From NCBI RefSeq assembly GCF_027580225.2, contig NW_027395277.1, positions 62,001 through 126,000 on the forward strand: a stretch of 64,000 nucleotides of DNA, given 5' to 3'. Position 1 is the first letter of the stretch. Every line of letters starts with the position of its first letter. The translations under genes were made by a program, and so were the position numbers. Below, piece after piece: positions 43,382 through 57,728 of the stretch. Source of the stretch: Misgurnus anguillicaudatus (taxonomy: Eukaryota > Chordata > Actinopteri > Cypriniformes > Cobitidae). The notes beneath the pieces were generated by a model, which was not told the DNA's origin, did no database searches, and was given only the letters and a program-made list of their open reading frames with translations.

Positions 43382-43833
43382 ACTGCAAGCAGTGATGGAA
43401 GGGCCCTCGCACGCAAGTGCACCGCCAATCTATGGTCTTAGTAAAGCAATGAACCAGGGGGATTGAAATTTCAGTGGGTAAATATAGGTGGAGATTCAAA
43501 GAAACTTTGAAGTGCCACACCTCCTTTGTGCAGCAGGTGGCGCTATGAATGTAATTAATTGTTGTAACATTGATGTGTTGAGGCCAGGACCCTTGTCAAA
43601 CGTATGATGTCTGTGACAGGTCGGACATTGCATGCCTGAGTTACAACAGCTTTTCCATGGCGAAACATCAAACTTTGCCAGGCCACCACGGACACGCCCC
43701 TATAACGAAATGTCAAGATCTTCCCAATTTATCATTGTGAAGTCCTTAAGTTCAGACTAACCAAATATGATGATGATCTGAATAAATTTCTACGAGCAGT
43801 AAATTACAGTGTAAAACATGTCATTTCCTGCTT

Positions 43834-43850
43834 CCAGCAGGTGGCGCTAT
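43834..43850 (+). promoter_or_regulatory. Perfect CTCF-like core in array unit 6
   Basis: CCAGCAGGTGGCGCTAT, identical to 38521. Confidence 0.5.
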
Positions 43851-45540
43851 AACTTTTACTGAATATTGCCATGTTGATGTGTTCAGGCCAGGACACTTAT
43901 CAAACTTGTGAAGCGTGGGTCAGATTGGACATTTTAAACCTGAGTTAGAACAACTTCCTCTTTCATTGAGAAACACAGAGATTTGGCCGGCCGCCACGGA
44001 CACACCCTCTATTGAAATGTCAAGATTTCCGCAATTTAGCATTGCAAAGCCCTTTAGATGACACTCACCAAATATGATGATTATCTGATTACATTTATAG
44101 GAGGAGTTTGTTAAAATACGAAGGCCAGAAATGGCAAAATTTGCACTCAAATTACAGAGAAAATTCAAAATGGCTGACTTCCTGTGGGGTTTAGAGCTTT
44201 GCTCCAAGAGACTTTTTTGTAGGTGTTGGGGTGATACATGATCCTACCGCATTTCGTATCTGTGCGATTAACGTAGCGGGGGGGCTGCTCTATTGAATTT
44301 TTGTAGGTGGCGCTATAGAGCCATTTTAACACCCCAAGTTCTGAGGCCTATATCGCATGAAAATATTTGCCACTTTTGACACGTGTGCAACGTTTCATGA
44401 CTTTTTGAGCTCGTTTAGGCTGTCAAAAATGGGATTCATTTAGGGATACTTTGCGAGGCCGCAACGGACACGGCCTTTAACGAAAAGTCAAGGTCGTTGC
44501 TATTTATCATCACACAAGGTCTTGAGATTAGATTGATGAAATATGACGTTGCTATGGTTATATCTCTAAGAGCAGTAAGTCACAGCATAAAAGGTGGTAT
44601 TTCCTGCTGCCTCTAGGTGGCGCTATGACTGATACTGAATTATGCCATGTTGATGTGTTCAGGCCGGGACCCTTATGAAACGTGTGAAGTTGGGGGCAGA
44701 TCGGACTATGTATGTCTGAATTACAACAGCTTCCTGTTTCATGGCGAAATATCACACTTTGCCAGGCTGCCACGGACACGCCCTTCAACGAAAAGTCAAG
44801 ATCTTCGCAATTTATCACCGCAAAGGGCTTAACATCAGTCTGACCAAATATGATGATGATTTGATTAAATCTCTAAGAGCAGTAAATCACAGCGTAAAAC
44901 ATGGTATTTCCTCCTACCTCTAGGTGGCGCTATGAGTGAAGTTGAATATTGGCATTGAAATGTGTTCAGGCCAAGACCCTTATCAAACGTTTGAAGTGTG
45001 GGGCAGATTGAACATTGTATGCCTGAGTTAGAGCCACTTCCTGTTTCATGGCGAAAATGCAGAAATTTGTCAGGCCGCCACGGACACACCCTCTGACGAA
45101 AAGTCAAGATCTCCGCAATTTAACATCGCAAAGGCCTTTAGATGAGATTGACCAAATATGATGATGATCGGATTAAATCTGTAGGAGGAGTTCGTTAAAG
45201 TATAAAGCCTGGAAATGACCAAATTTGCACAAAAATCAAGGCAAAAATTCAAAATGGCGGACTTCCTGTTGGGTTTAGAGCTTCGCTCCAAGAGACTTTT
45301 TTGTAGGTCTTGGGGTGATAGATGATCCTACCAAATTTCGTATCTGTATGATTTTCATAGCGGGGGGGCTGTTCTCTTGAAATTTTGCAGGTGGCGCTAT
45401 CGAGCCATTTCTACACGCCGACTTCTGGCGCCTATACCACATGTAAATTTTCGCCACTTCTGACATGTGTGCAAAATTTCATGAGTTTTCGAGCATATTT
45501 CGCCCCTCAAAAATGCGATTCACTTTGGAGAAGAAGAAGA

Positions 45541-45543
45541 ATA

Positions 45544-45600
<57 letters not shown>
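45541..45600. repeat. (AAT)n microsatellite at the end of unit 6
   Basis: About 19 AAT units between the unit body and its hairpin tail. Equivalent GAA or AAT tracts end most other units, for example 54331-54383, 57671-57725, 59868-59900, 62110-62150 and 63508-63557. Confidence 0.95.
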
Positions 45601-45654
45601 CCGAGCAAAAACAATAGGGTCCTCGCACCCCGGTGTGCTCGGGCCCTAATTAAA

Positions 45655-46748
45655 GCTGCAAGCAGCGATGGAAGGGCCCTCGCACGCATGTGCACCGCTA
45701 CCCTATGGCATTAGTAAAGCAGTAAACCAGGGGGGTATGAATTAAAGTGGGTAAATACAGGTGGATATTCAAAGGGAAACTGATGTGCCACACCGCCTGT
45801 GTGCAGCAGGTGGCGCTATGATGGTACCTGATTATTGTTATATTGACGTGTTCAGGCCGGGACCCTTATCAAATGTGTGAAGTCTGGAGCAGATCGGATA
45901 ATGTATGCCTGAATTACAACAACTTCCTGTTTCATGTCAAAACATCACACTTTGCCAGGCCGCCACGGACACGCCCTTCAATGAAAAGTCAAGATCTTCG
46001 GAATTTATCACGGCAAAGGGCTTAACATCAGTCTGACCAAATACGATGATGATTTGATTAAATCTCTAAGAGCAGTAAATCACAGCGTAAAACATGGCAT
46101 TTCCTGCTACCTCTAGGTGGCGCTATGACTGAAGTTGAATATTGGCATTAAAATGTGTTCAGGTCGAGACTATTATCAAACATGTGAAGCGTGGGACAGA
46201 TTGGACATTGTATGCCTTAGTTATAACAACTTCCTGTTTCATGGCGAAAATGCTGAACTTTGTCAGGCAGCCACGGACACACGCTCCAACGAAAAGTCAA
46301 AAGCTCCGCAATTTAACATCGCAAAGGCCTTTAGATGAGATTGACCAAATATGATGACGATCTGATAAAATCTGTAGGAGGAGTTCGTTAAAGTACGAAG
46401 CCTGAAAATGACAAAATATGCACAGAAATCACAGCAAAAATTCAAAATGGCCGACTTCCTGTGGGGTTTAGAGTTTAGCTTCAAGAGACTTTTTTGTACG
46501 TTTTGGGGTAATAGATGATCCTACCAAATTTCGTATCTGTATGTTTTTCGTAGTGGGGGGGCTGTTCTCTTGAAATTTTGCAGGTGGCGCTATCGAGCCA
46601 TTTTTAGACGCCCACTTCTGACGCCTATACTACATGTAAATTTTCGCCACTTCTGACGCGTGTGCAAATTTTCATGAGTTTTCGCGTATGTTTAGCCCCT
46701 CAAAAATGCGATTCATTTCGAAGAAGAAGAATAAGAATAAGAATTAAA
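45655..46748 (+). repeat. Array unit 7 (A type, short)
   Basis: 1094 bp, the same length as unit 11. Ends in AAGAAT repeats without tail. Confidence 0.85.
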
Positions 46749-48976
46749 GCTGCAAGCAGCGATGGAAGGGCCCTCGCACGCATGTGCACCGCTACCCTAC
46801 GGCATTAGTAAAGCAGTGAACCAGGGGCATACGAATTAAAGTGGGAAAATATAGGTGGATATTCAAAGGAAAATTGATGTGCCACACCGCATGTGTGCAG
46901 CAGGTGGCGCTATGACTGTACCTGATTATTGTTATATTGATGTGTTCCGGCAGGGACCCCTAACAAACGTGTGAAGTTTGGAGCAGATCAAACAATGTAT
47001 GCCTGAATTACAACAGCTTCCTGTTTCATGGTGAAACATCACACTTTGGCAGGCTGCCACGGACACACCCTTCAACGAAAAGTCAAGATCTTCGCAAATT
47101 ATCATCGCAAAGGGCTTAAAATCAGTCTGACCAAATATAATGATGATTTTATTAAATCTCTAAGAGCAGTAAATCACAGCATAAAACATGGCATTTCCTG
47201 CTACCTCTAGGTGGCGCTATGACTGAAGCTGAATATTGGCATTGAAATGTGTTCAGGCCAAGACTCTTATCAAACATGTGAAGTGTGTGGCAGATTGGAC
47301 ATTGTATGCCTTAGTTATAACAACTTCCTGTTTCATGGCGAAAACGCTGAACTTTGTCAGGCCGCCACAGACACACCCTCCAACGAAAAGTCAAAAGCTC
47401 CGCAATTTAACATCGCAAAGGCCTTTAGATGAGATTGACCAAATATGATGACGATCTGATAAAATCTCTAGGAGGAGTTCGTTAAAGTACAAAGCCTGGA
47501 AATGACAAAATTTGCACAGAAATCACAGCGAAAAATCAAAATGGCCGACTTCCTGTGGGGTTTAGAGCTTCGCTCCAAGAGACTTTTTTGTAGGTCTTGG
47601 GGTGATAGATGACCCTACCAAATTTCGTATCTGTAGGTTTTTCATAGCGGCGGGGCTGTTCTCTTGAAATTTTCCAGGTGGCGCTATTGAGCCATTTCTA
47701 CACGCCCTCTTCTGGCGCATATGCCACATGTAAATTTTCGCCACTTCTGACGTGTGTGCAACGCTTTATGACTTTTTGAGCTTGTTTAGCCTGTCAAAAT
47801 AGGATTAATTTAGCGATACTTTACGAGGCCGCCACGGACATGCCCTTTAATGAAAAGTCAAGGTCGTTGCTTTTAATCATCACACAAGATCTTGAGATTA
47901 CACTGGTGAAATATGATGTTGATATGTTTAAATATCTAAGAGCAGTAAGTCACAGCGTAAAACATGGTATTTCCTGCTGCCTCTAGGTGGCGCTATGACT
48001 GTTACTGAATTATGCCATGTTGATGTGTTCAGGCCAGGAGCCTTATCAAATGTGTGAAGTCGGGGGCAGATCAGACAATGTATGCCTGAATTACAACAAC
48101 TTCATGTTTCATTGCGAAACATCACACTTTGCCAGGCCGCCACGGACACGCCCTCCAACGAAAAGTCAAGATCTTCGCAATTTATCATCACAAAGGGCTT
48201 AAGATCAGTCTGACCAGATATGATGATGATTTGATTAAATCTCTAAGAGCAGTAAATCATGGCGTAAAACATGGCATTTCCTGCTACCTCTAGGTGGCGC
48301 TATGACTGAAGCTGAATATTGGCTTTGATATGTATTTAGGCCAAGACCCTTATCAAATGTGTGAAGCATGGGTCAAATTGGGCATTGTATGTCTGAGTTA
48401 GAACCACTTCCTGTTTCATAGCAAAAACGCCGAACTTTGTCAGGCAGCCACGGACACACCCTTCAACGAAAAGTCAAGATCTCTGCAATTTAACATCGCA
48501 AAGGCCTTTAGATGAGATTGACCAAATATGATGACGATCTGATAAAATCTCTAGGAGGAGTTCGTTAAAGTACGAAGCCTTGAAATGCCAAAATTTGCTC
48601 AGAAATCACAGCAAAAATTCAAAATGGCTGACTTCCTGTGGGGTTTAGTGCTTAGCTCCAAGAGACTTTTTTGTAGGTCTTGGGGTGGTAGATGATCCTA
48701 CCAAATTTCGTATCTGTACATTTTTCGTAGCGGGGGGGCTGTTCTCTTGAAATTTTGCAGGTGGCGCTCTCGAGCCATTTCTACACATCCACTTCTGGCG
48801 ACTATACCACATGTAAATTTTCACCACTTCTGACATGTGTGCAAAATTTCATGAGTTTTCGAGTGTGTTTAGCCCCTCAAAAATGCGATCCATTTCGGAG
48901 AAGAAGAATAAGAATAATAATAAACGAAGCAAAAACAATAGGGTCCTCACACTGGTGTGCTCGGGCCCTAATTAAA
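46749..48976 (+). repeat. Array unit 8 (A type)
   Basis: 2228 bp, hairpin tail at the end. Confidence 0.85.
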
Positions 48977-49366
48977 GCTGCAAGCAGCGATGGAAGGGCC
49001 CTCGCACGCATGTGCACCGCCACCCTATGGCATTAGTTAAGCAGTGAACCGGAGGGATATGAATTAAACTGGGTAAATATAGGTGGATATTCAAAGGGAA
49101 CATTGATGTGTTGAGGCCAGGACCCTTGTCAAACGTATGATGTCTGTGACAGGTCGGACATTGCATGTCTGAGTTACAACAGCTTTCTCATGACGAAACA
49201 TCAAACTTTGACAGGCCACCACGGACACGCCCCTTTAACGAAATGTCAAGATCCTCACAATTTATCATTGTGAAGTCCCTAAGTTCAGACTGACCAAATA
49301 TGATGATGATCTGAATACATTTAGATGAGCAGTAAATCACAGTGTTAAACATGTCACTTTCTGCTT

Positions 49367-49383
49367 CCAGCAGGTGGCGCTAT
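49367..49383 (+). promoter_or_regulatory. Perfect CTCF-like core in array unit 9
   Basis: CCAGCAGGTGGCGCTAT, identical to 38521. Confidence 0.5.
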
Positions 49384-50112
49384 AACTTTTACTGAATATT
49401 GGCATGTTGATGTGTTCAGGACAGGATACTTATCAAACTTGTGAAGCGTGGGTAAGATTGGACATTTTAAATCCGAGTTAGAACAACTTTCTGTTTCTTT
49501 GAGAAACACAGAAATTTGGCAAGCTGCCACGGACACACCCTCCATTGAAATGTCAAGATCTCCGCAATTTAGCATTGCAAAGCCCTTTAAATGACACACA
49601 CAAAATATGATGATTATCTGATTAAATTTATAGGAGGAGTTCGTTAAAATACGATGGCAAGAAATGGCAAAATTTGCACTCAAATTACAGAGAAAATTCA
49701 AAATGGCTGACTTCCTGTGGGGTTTAGAGCTTTGCTCCAAGAGACTTTTTTGTAGGTCTTGGGGTGATACATGATCTTACCGCATTTCGTATCTGTACGA
49801 TTAACGTAGTGGGGGGGCGGCTCTATTGAATTTTTGTAGGTGGCGCAATAGAGCCATTTTAACACCCCAAGTTCTGAAGCCTATATCTCATGAAAATATT
49901 TGCCACCTTTGACATGTGTGCAACGTTTCATGACTTTTTGAGCTTATTTAGGCTGTCAAAAATGTGATTCATTTAACGATACTTTGCGAGGCCGCAACAG
50001 ACACGCCCTTTAATGAAAAGTCAAGGTCGTTGCTTTTTATCATCACTTAAGGTCTTGAGATTAGACTGATGAAATATGATGTTGATATGGTTAAATCTCT
50101 AATAGCAGTAAG

Positions 50113-51531
50113 TAGGGATGTCCCGATCAGGTTTTTTTGCCCTCGAGTCCGAGTCCGAGTCATTTGATTTTGAGTATCTGCCGATACCGAGTCCCGATCC
50201 GATACTTCTATAATACATAAAAAAAGAATAAATAAGAGCGAAAAAAACAGAACCAGGATGTTCCTTATGTCATGCCGCACGCATTGCTGTTTCTGTGTGG
50301 AGTCAAAAGAGTCTAACTCTGTGCCAGCGCATAACTATAGATGTGTTAAAAATAATGAGAATATATATATAGTATATGTACAGGGGTTAAATTGGGATTT
50401 GTTTTGTGGGTATGCTCTGTGGGATGGAGGGTTTGAGGGGTAACATGTTGACAGCAAAGCCACTGGTATGTTTCAATGACATTTTGGACCTCTGATAGGA
50501 TTTTATAAGTTTCAGTTTTAAAGCTGTGCCACATGTTGACCCAAACTTTAAAAACTGAACTTTAAATTATGCAAATCTATGAGTCTGACACCCTATATGC
50601 ATTTGTTGCACATGTCATTATGCACAATTGATCAAACTTGGAAGGAAGTTATAAGAATCAACCTCCTTGACTAATTCTAGGCATAAGATAGACTACCCAA
50701 AAAGACTCAATTAACAAGAAAAACAACATACTGATTCAGCAATACAGTATATCTTATAAGATTCCCTAAGCTGGTCAGCAGTTAGTTATAAAATACCTAT
50801 AGTTAGGTCGTAATCAATCTGTATAATCAAAATACATTTTTTATTAAACTATAAAATCAGCATCCAGTTATCTAGTTAACATATTGTAATGAGATGAGTG
50901 AAATGGCTGTACATACTTTAATACTTTGTTTCTAGACTTCTATAGTTTTCTCGACGTGGGCACCATTCTTACCTCTCTCTCTATCTCTCTCTACAGTATC
51001 CTGCGCGAATGCGCGTTCTTGAGGTTCTGAGTGAGACGCGGAGCTGCGTCTGAGCACATGGTGACAAAAACGATCAACGCGTCGTTTAAATGAGCGGTAA
51101 AAATCCGGTTTTGCCGTGGGTTCCTTGCACGCACGAGTGTGAAGCCTATGAATGAAAGCACGTCAACAGGCTCGTTCGACTTCATGCGGCGCCGCAACAC
51201 GACAGCCGGGTGACGTCAAACTACCGCGAGAGTGATCCGCGAAATCGTACGGAGGAGTTTGTTTTTAAATCTCTCGCGGAACTTTGACGTCATCCGGCTG
51301 CCGGTTCTTGTGGCGCTGCATGAAGTCGAACAAGCCTATTCTCTTCTCATCAGTTCACAAGCACCAGCGCAGCGCGTACACTGGCGTGGAGCAGAGCGAG
51401 ACCTTAATGGATTTTAAACCCTGCATATGTATCCGAGTCCTGATCGGGAGGTAACGGCCGATTCCGATCGAGTCTGAAACCACGTGATCGGGGCCGATTT
51501 CCGATCACGTGATCGGATCGGGACATCCCTA
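50113..51531. mobile_element. hAT element inserted in array unit 9
   Basis: Ends TAGGGATGTCCCGATC and GATCGGGACATCCCTA, a perfect 16-bp inverted repeat. 8-bp duplication GCAGTAAG at 50105-50112 and 51532-51539. The empty paralogous site is intact in unit 12 near 56725. Subterminal GATCGG/CCGATC words. No transposase. Carries hairpin copy 3. Confidence 0.94.
51169..51336. repeat. Palindromic TGACGTCA/CGCGAGAG hairpin element, copy 3
   Basis: The best preserved copy. GGCTCGTTCGACTTCATGC pairs with GCATGAAGTCGAACAAGCC, and inside it GGTGACGTCAAACTACCGCG pairs with CTCTCGCGGAACTTTGACGT. The loop is about 40 bp. It lies inside the hAT at 50113. Confidence 0.8.
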
Positions 51532-52497
51532 GCAGTAAGTCACAGCATTAAACATGGCATTTCCTGCTGCCTCTAGGTGGCGCTATGACTGTTACTAAAT
51601 TAAGCAATGTTTATGTGTTCAGGCTGGGACCCTAATCAAACGTGTTAAGTCGGGGGCAGATCGGACAATGTATGCCTGAATTACAACAGCTTACTGTTTC
51701 ATGGTGAAACATCACACTTTGACAGGCCGCCACGGACACGCCCATTTACGAAAAGTCAAGATCTTCCCAATTTATCATCGCAAAGGGCTTAAGAACAGTC
51801 TGACCAGATATGATGATGATTTGATTAAATCTCTAAGAGCAGTAAATACCAGCGTAAAACATGGTATTTTCTACTACCTCTAGGTGGCGCTATGACTGAA
51901 GCTCAATATTGGCATTGAAATGTGTTCAGGCCAAGACCCTTATCAAACATGTGAAGCGTGGGGCTGATTGGAACGTTGTATGCCTGAGTTAGAACAACTT
52001 CCTGTTTCATGGCGAAAACGCTGAAATTTGTCAGGCTGCCACGGACACACCCTCCAATGAAAAGTCAAAAGCTCCGCAATTTAACATCGCAAAGGCCTTT
52101 AGATGATACTGACCAAATATGATGAGCATCGAATTAAATCTCTGGGAGGAGTTCGTTAAAGTACGACGCTTGGAAATGTCAAAAAATGACAGAGAAAATT
52201 CAAAATGGCTGACTTCCTGTGGGGTTTAGAGCTTAGTTCCAAGAGACTTTTTTGTAGGTCTTGGGGTGATAGATGATCCTACTAAATTTCGTATCTATAT
52301 GTTTTTCGTAGCAGGGGGGCTGTTCTCTTGAAAATTTGCAGGTGGCGCTATCGAGCCATTTCTACACGCCCACTTCTGATGCCTATACCACATGTAAATT
52401 TTCACCACTTCTGACGCGTGTGCAAAATTTCATGAGTTTTCGAGTATGTTTAGGCCTTCAAAAATGCGATTCATTTCGGAAAATAATAATAATTAAA

Positions 52498-54439
52498 GCT
52501 GCAAGCAGCGATGGAAGGGCCCTCGCACGCATGTGCACCACTACCCTATGGCATTAGTAAAGCAGTGAACCAAGGGGATATGAATTAAAGTGGGTAAATA
52601 CAGGTGGATATTCAAAGGGAAACTGATGTGCCACACCGCCTGTGTGCAGCAGGTGGTGCTATGACTGAAGCTGAATATTGGCATTGAAATGTGTTCAGGC
52701 CAAGAACCTTATCAAACATGTGAAGTCTGGGGCAGATTGAACAATGTATGTCTGAATTACAACAGCTTCCTGTTTCATGGCGAAACATCACACTTTGCCA
52801 GGCTGCCACGGACACGCCCTTCAACGAAAAGTCAAGATATTCACAATTTATCACCGCAGAGGGCCTTACATCAATCTAACCAAATATGATGATGATTTGA
52901 TTAAATCTCTAAGAGCAGTAAATCATAGCGTAAAACATGGTATTTCCTGCTACCTCTAGGTGGCGCTATGACTGAAGCTGAATATTGGCATTGAAATGTG
53001 TTCAGGCCAAGACCCTAATCAGACATGTGAAGCGTGGGGCAGATTGGACAATGTATACCTGAGTTAGAGCCACTTCCTGTTTCATGGCGAAAACGCTGAT
53101 ATTTGGCAGGTCGCCACGGACACACCCTCCAACGAAAAGTCAAAGCTCCGCAATTTAACATCGCAAAGGCCTTTAGATGAGATTGACCAAATATGATGAC
53201 GATCTATTAAAATTTCTAGGAGGAGTTCGTTAAAGTACGAAGCCTGGAAATGACAAAATTTGCACATAAATTACAGCAAAAATTCAAAATGGACGACTTC
53301 CTGTGGGGTTTAGAGCTTCGCTCCAAGAGACTTTTTGGTAGGTCTTGGGGTGATAGATGACCCTACCAAATTTCGTATCTGTAGGTTTTTCGTAGTGGGG
53401 GGGCTGTTCTCTTGAAATTTTGCAGGTGGCGCTATTGAGCCATTTCTACACGCCCACTTCTGGCGCCTATGCCACGTGTAAATTTTTGCCACTTCTGACG
53501 TGTGTGCAACGTTTTATGACTTTTTGAGCTTGTTTAGCCTGTCAAAAATGCGATTCATTTAGCGATACTTTGCGAGGCTGCCACGGACACGCCCTTTAAT
53601 GAAAAGTCAAGGCCGTTGCTCTTTATCATCACACAAGGTCTTGAGATTACACTGGTGAAATATGATGTTGATATGTTTAAATCTCTAAGAGCAGTAAGAC
53701 ACAGCATAAAACATGGTATTTCCTGCTGCCTCTAGGTGGCGCTATGAGTGTTACTGAATTATGCCATGTTGATGTGTTCAGGCCTGGACCCTTATCAAAC
53801 GTGTGAAGTCAGGGGCAGATCGGACAACTTATGCCTGAATTACATCAGCTTCCTGTTTCATGGCGAAACATCAAACTTTCCCAGGCCGCCAAGGACACGC
53901 CCTCCAACGAAAAGTCAAAAGCTCCGCAATTTAGCATCGCAAAGGCCTTTAGATGATACTGACCAAATATGATGATGATCAGAGTAAATCTCTAGGAGGA
54001 GTTCGTTAAAGTACGACGCTTGGAAATATCCAAAAATGACAGAGAAAATTCAAAATGGCCGACTTCCTGTGGGGTTTAGAGGTTCGCTCCAAGAGACTTT
54101 TTTGTAGGTCTTGGAGTGATAGATGATCCTACCAAATTTCGTATCTGTACGTTTTTCGTAGTGGGGGGGCTGTTCTCTTGAAATTTTGCAGGTGGCGCTA
54201 TCGAGCCATTTTTACACGCCCACTTCTGACGCCTATACTACATGTAAATTTTCGCCACTTCTGACGCGTGTGCAAATTTTCATGAGTTTTCGGGTATGTT
54301 TAGGCCCTCAAAAATGCGATCCATTTCGGAGAAGAAGAAGAAGAAGAAGAAGAAGAAGAAGAAGAAAAATAATAATAATAATAAACGGAGCAAAAACAAT
54401 AGGGTCCTCACACCCTGGTGTGCTCGGGCCCTAATTAAA
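52498..54439 (+). repeat. Array unit 10 (A type)
   Basis: 1942 bp. Ends with a GAA then AAT microsatellite and hairpin tail. Confidence 0.85.
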
Positions 54440-55533
54440 GCTGCAAGCAGCGATGGAAGGGCCCTCGCACGCATGTGTACCGCCAACCTAAGGCCTTAGT
54501 AAAGCATTGAACCAGGGGGATATGAATTAAAGTGGGTAAATATAGGTGGATATTCAAAGGAAAATTGATGTGCCACAATGCCTGTGTGCAGTAGGTGGCG
54601 CTATGACTGAACTTGATTATTGTTAAATTGACGTGTTCAGGCCGGGACCCTTAACAAACGTGTGAAGTCTGGGGCAGATCGAACAATGTATGCCTGAATT
54701 ACAACAGCTTCCTGTTTCATGGCGAAACATCACACTTTGCCAGGCTGCCACGGACACGCCCTCCAACGAAAAGTCAAGATCTTCCCAATTTATCATCGCA
54801 AAGGGCTTAAGATCAGTCTGACCAGATATGATGATGATTTTATTAAATCTCTAAGAGCAGTAAATCACAGCGTAAAACAAAGCATTTCCTGCTACCTCTA
54901 GGTGGCGCTAGGACTGAAGCTGAATATTGGCATTGAAATGTGTTCAGGCCAAGACTCTTATCAAACATGTGAAGTGTGGGGCAGATTGGACATTGTATAT
55001 CTTAGTTATAACAACTTCCTGTTTCATGGCGAAAATGCTGAACTTTGTCAGGCCGCCACGGACACACCCTCCAACGAAAAGTCAAAAGCTCCGCAATTTA
55101 ACATCGCAAAGGCCTTTAGATGAGATTGACCAAATATGATGACGATCTGATAAAATCTGTAGGAGGAGTTTGTTAAAGTACGAAGCCTGAAAATGACCAA
55201 ATTTGCACAGAAATCACAGCAAAAATCCAAAATGGCCGACTTCCTGTGGGGTTTAGAGTTTAGCTTCAAGAGACTTTTTTGTACGTTTTGGGGTGATAGA
55301 TGATCCTACCAAATTTCGTATCTGTATGTTTTTCGTAGTGGGGGGGCTGTTCTCTTAAAATTTTGCAGGTGGCGCTATCGAGCCATTTTTAGACGCCCAC
55401 TTCTGACGCCTATACTACATGTAAATTTTCGCCACTTCTGACGCGTGTGCAAATTTTCATGAGTTTTCGAGTATGTTTAGCCCCTCAAAAATGCGATCCA
55501 TTTCGGAGAAGAAGAATAATAATAATAATTAAA
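54440..55533 (+). repeat. Array unit 11 (A type, short)
   Basis: 1094 bp, same architecture as unit 7. Confidence 0.85.
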
Positions 55534-57728
55534 ACTGCAAGCAGTGATGGAAGGGCCCTCGCACGCATGTGCACCGCCACTCTATGGCCTTAGTAAAGCA
55601 ATAAACCAGGGGGATTGAAATTTCAGTGGGTAAATATAGGTGGATATTCAAAGGAACTTTGAAGTGCCACAGCTCTTTTTGTGCAGCAGGTGACGCTATG
55701 ATTGTAATTGATCGTTGTAACATTGATGTGTTGAGGCCAGGACCCTTGTCAAACGTATGATGTCTGTGACAGGTCGGACATTGCATGCCTGAGTTACAAC
55801 AGCTTTCTCATGGCGAAACATCAAACTTTGACAGGCCACCACGGACACGCCCCTTTAACGAAATGTCAAGATCCTCACAATTTATCATTGTGAAGTCCCT
55901 AAGTTCAGACTGACCAAATATGATGATGATCTGAATACATTTAGATTAGCCGTAAATCACAGTGTTAAACATGTCACTTTCTGCTTCCAGCAGGTGGCGC
56001 TATAACTTTTACTGAATATTGGCATGTTGATGTGTTCAGGACAGGATACTTATCAAACTTGTGAAGCATGGGTCAGATTGGACATTTTAAATCCGAGTTA
56101 GAACAACTTCCTGTTTCTTTGAGAAACACAGAAATTTGGCAAGCTGCCACGGACACACCCTCCATTGAAATGTCAAGATCTCCGCAATTTAGCATTGCAA
56201 AGCCCTTTAAATGACACACACAAAATATGATGATTATCTGATTCAATTTATAGGAGGAGTTCGTTAAAATACGAAGGCAAGAAATGGCAAAATTTGCACT
56301 CAAATTACAGAGAAAATTTAAAATGGCTGACTTCCTGTGAGGTTTAGAGCTTTGCTCCAAGAGACTTTTTTGTAGGTCTTGGGGTGATACATGATCCTAC
56401 CGCATTTCGTATCTGTACGATTAACGTAGTGGGGGGGCTGCTCTATTGAATTTTTGTAGGTGGCGCTATAGAGCCATTTTAACACCCCAAGTTCTGAAGC
56501 CTATATCTCATGAAAATATTTGCCACCTTTGAGATGTGTGCAACGTTTCATGACTTTTTGAGCTTATTTAGGCTGTCAAAAATGTGATTCATTTAACGAT
56601 ACTTTGCGAGGCCGCAACGGACACGCCCTTTAATGAAAAGACAAGGTCGTTGCTTTTTATCATCACACAAGGTCTTGAGATTAGACTGATGAAATATGAT
56701 GTTGATATGGTTAAATCTCTAATAGCAGTAAGTCACAGCATTAAACATGGCATTTCCTGCTGCCTCTAGGTGGCGCTATGACTGTTACTAAATTAAGCCA
56801 TGTTTATGTGTTCAGGCTGGGACCCTAATCAAACGTGTTAAGTCGGGGGCAGATCAGATAATGTATGCCTGAATTACAACAGCTTCCTTTTTTATGGCGA
56901 AACATCACACTTTGCCAGGCTGCCACGGACACGCCCTTCAACGAAAAGTCAAGATCTTCGCAATTTATCACTGCAAAGGGCTTAACATCAGTCTGATCAA
57001 ATATGATGATGATTTGATTAAATCTCTAAGAGCAGTAAATCACAGCGTAAAACATGGCATTTCCTGCTGCCTCTAGGTGGCGCTATGACTGAAGCTGAAT
57101 ATTGGCATTGAAATGTGTTCAGGCCAAGACCCTTATCAAACATGTGAAGCGTGGGGCAGATTGGACATTGTATGCCTTAGTTATAACAACTTCCTGTTTC
57201 ATGGCGAAAATGCAGAAATTTGTCAGGCCGCCACGGAACCACCCCCCAATGAAAAGTCAAGATCTTCGCAATTTAGCATCGCAAAGGCCTTTAGATGAGA
57301 CTGACCAAATATGATAATGATCGGATTAAATCGCTAGGAGGAGTTCGTTAAAGTACGACGCTTGGAAATGTCAAAAAATGACAGAGAAAATTCAAAATGG
57401 CCGACTTCCTGTGAGGTTTAGAGCTTAGCTTCAAGAGACTTTTTTGTAGGTCTTGGGGTGCTAGATGATCCTACCAAATTTCGTATCTGTACGTTTTTCG
57501 TAGTGGGGGGGCTGTTCTCTTGAAATTTTGCAGGTGGCGCTATCGAGCCATTTCTACACGCCCACTTCTGACACCTACACTACATGTAAATGTTCGCCAC
57601 TTCTGACGCGTGTGCAAATTTTCATGAGTTTTCGGGTATGTTTAGGCCCTCAAAAATGCGATTCATTTCGGAGAAGAAGAAGAAGAAGAAGAAGAAGAAG
57701 AAGAAGAAGAAGAAAAATAATAATTAAA
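55534..57728 (+). repeat. Array unit 12 (A type)
   Basis: 2195 bp. Holds the empty site corresponding to the hAT in unit 9. Ends with about 14 GAA units. Confidence 0.85.
55987..56003 (+). promoter_or_regulatory. Perfect CTCF-like core in array unit 12
   Basis: CCAGCAGGTGGCGCTAT, identical to 38521. Confidence 0.5.

Larger units (their letters stand above)
43382..45654 (+). repeat. Array unit 6 (A type)
   Basis: 2273 bp. Perfect CTCF-like core at 43834. Ends with about 19 AAT units (45541-45600) and a short hairpin tail. Confidence 0.85.
48977..52497 (+). repeat. Array unit 9 (A type), interrupted by a hAT element
   Basis: About 2.1 kb without the hAT at 50113. Close relative of unit 12, but lacks about 80 bp near 49098. 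Perfect CTCF-like core at 49367. Confidence 0.85.
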
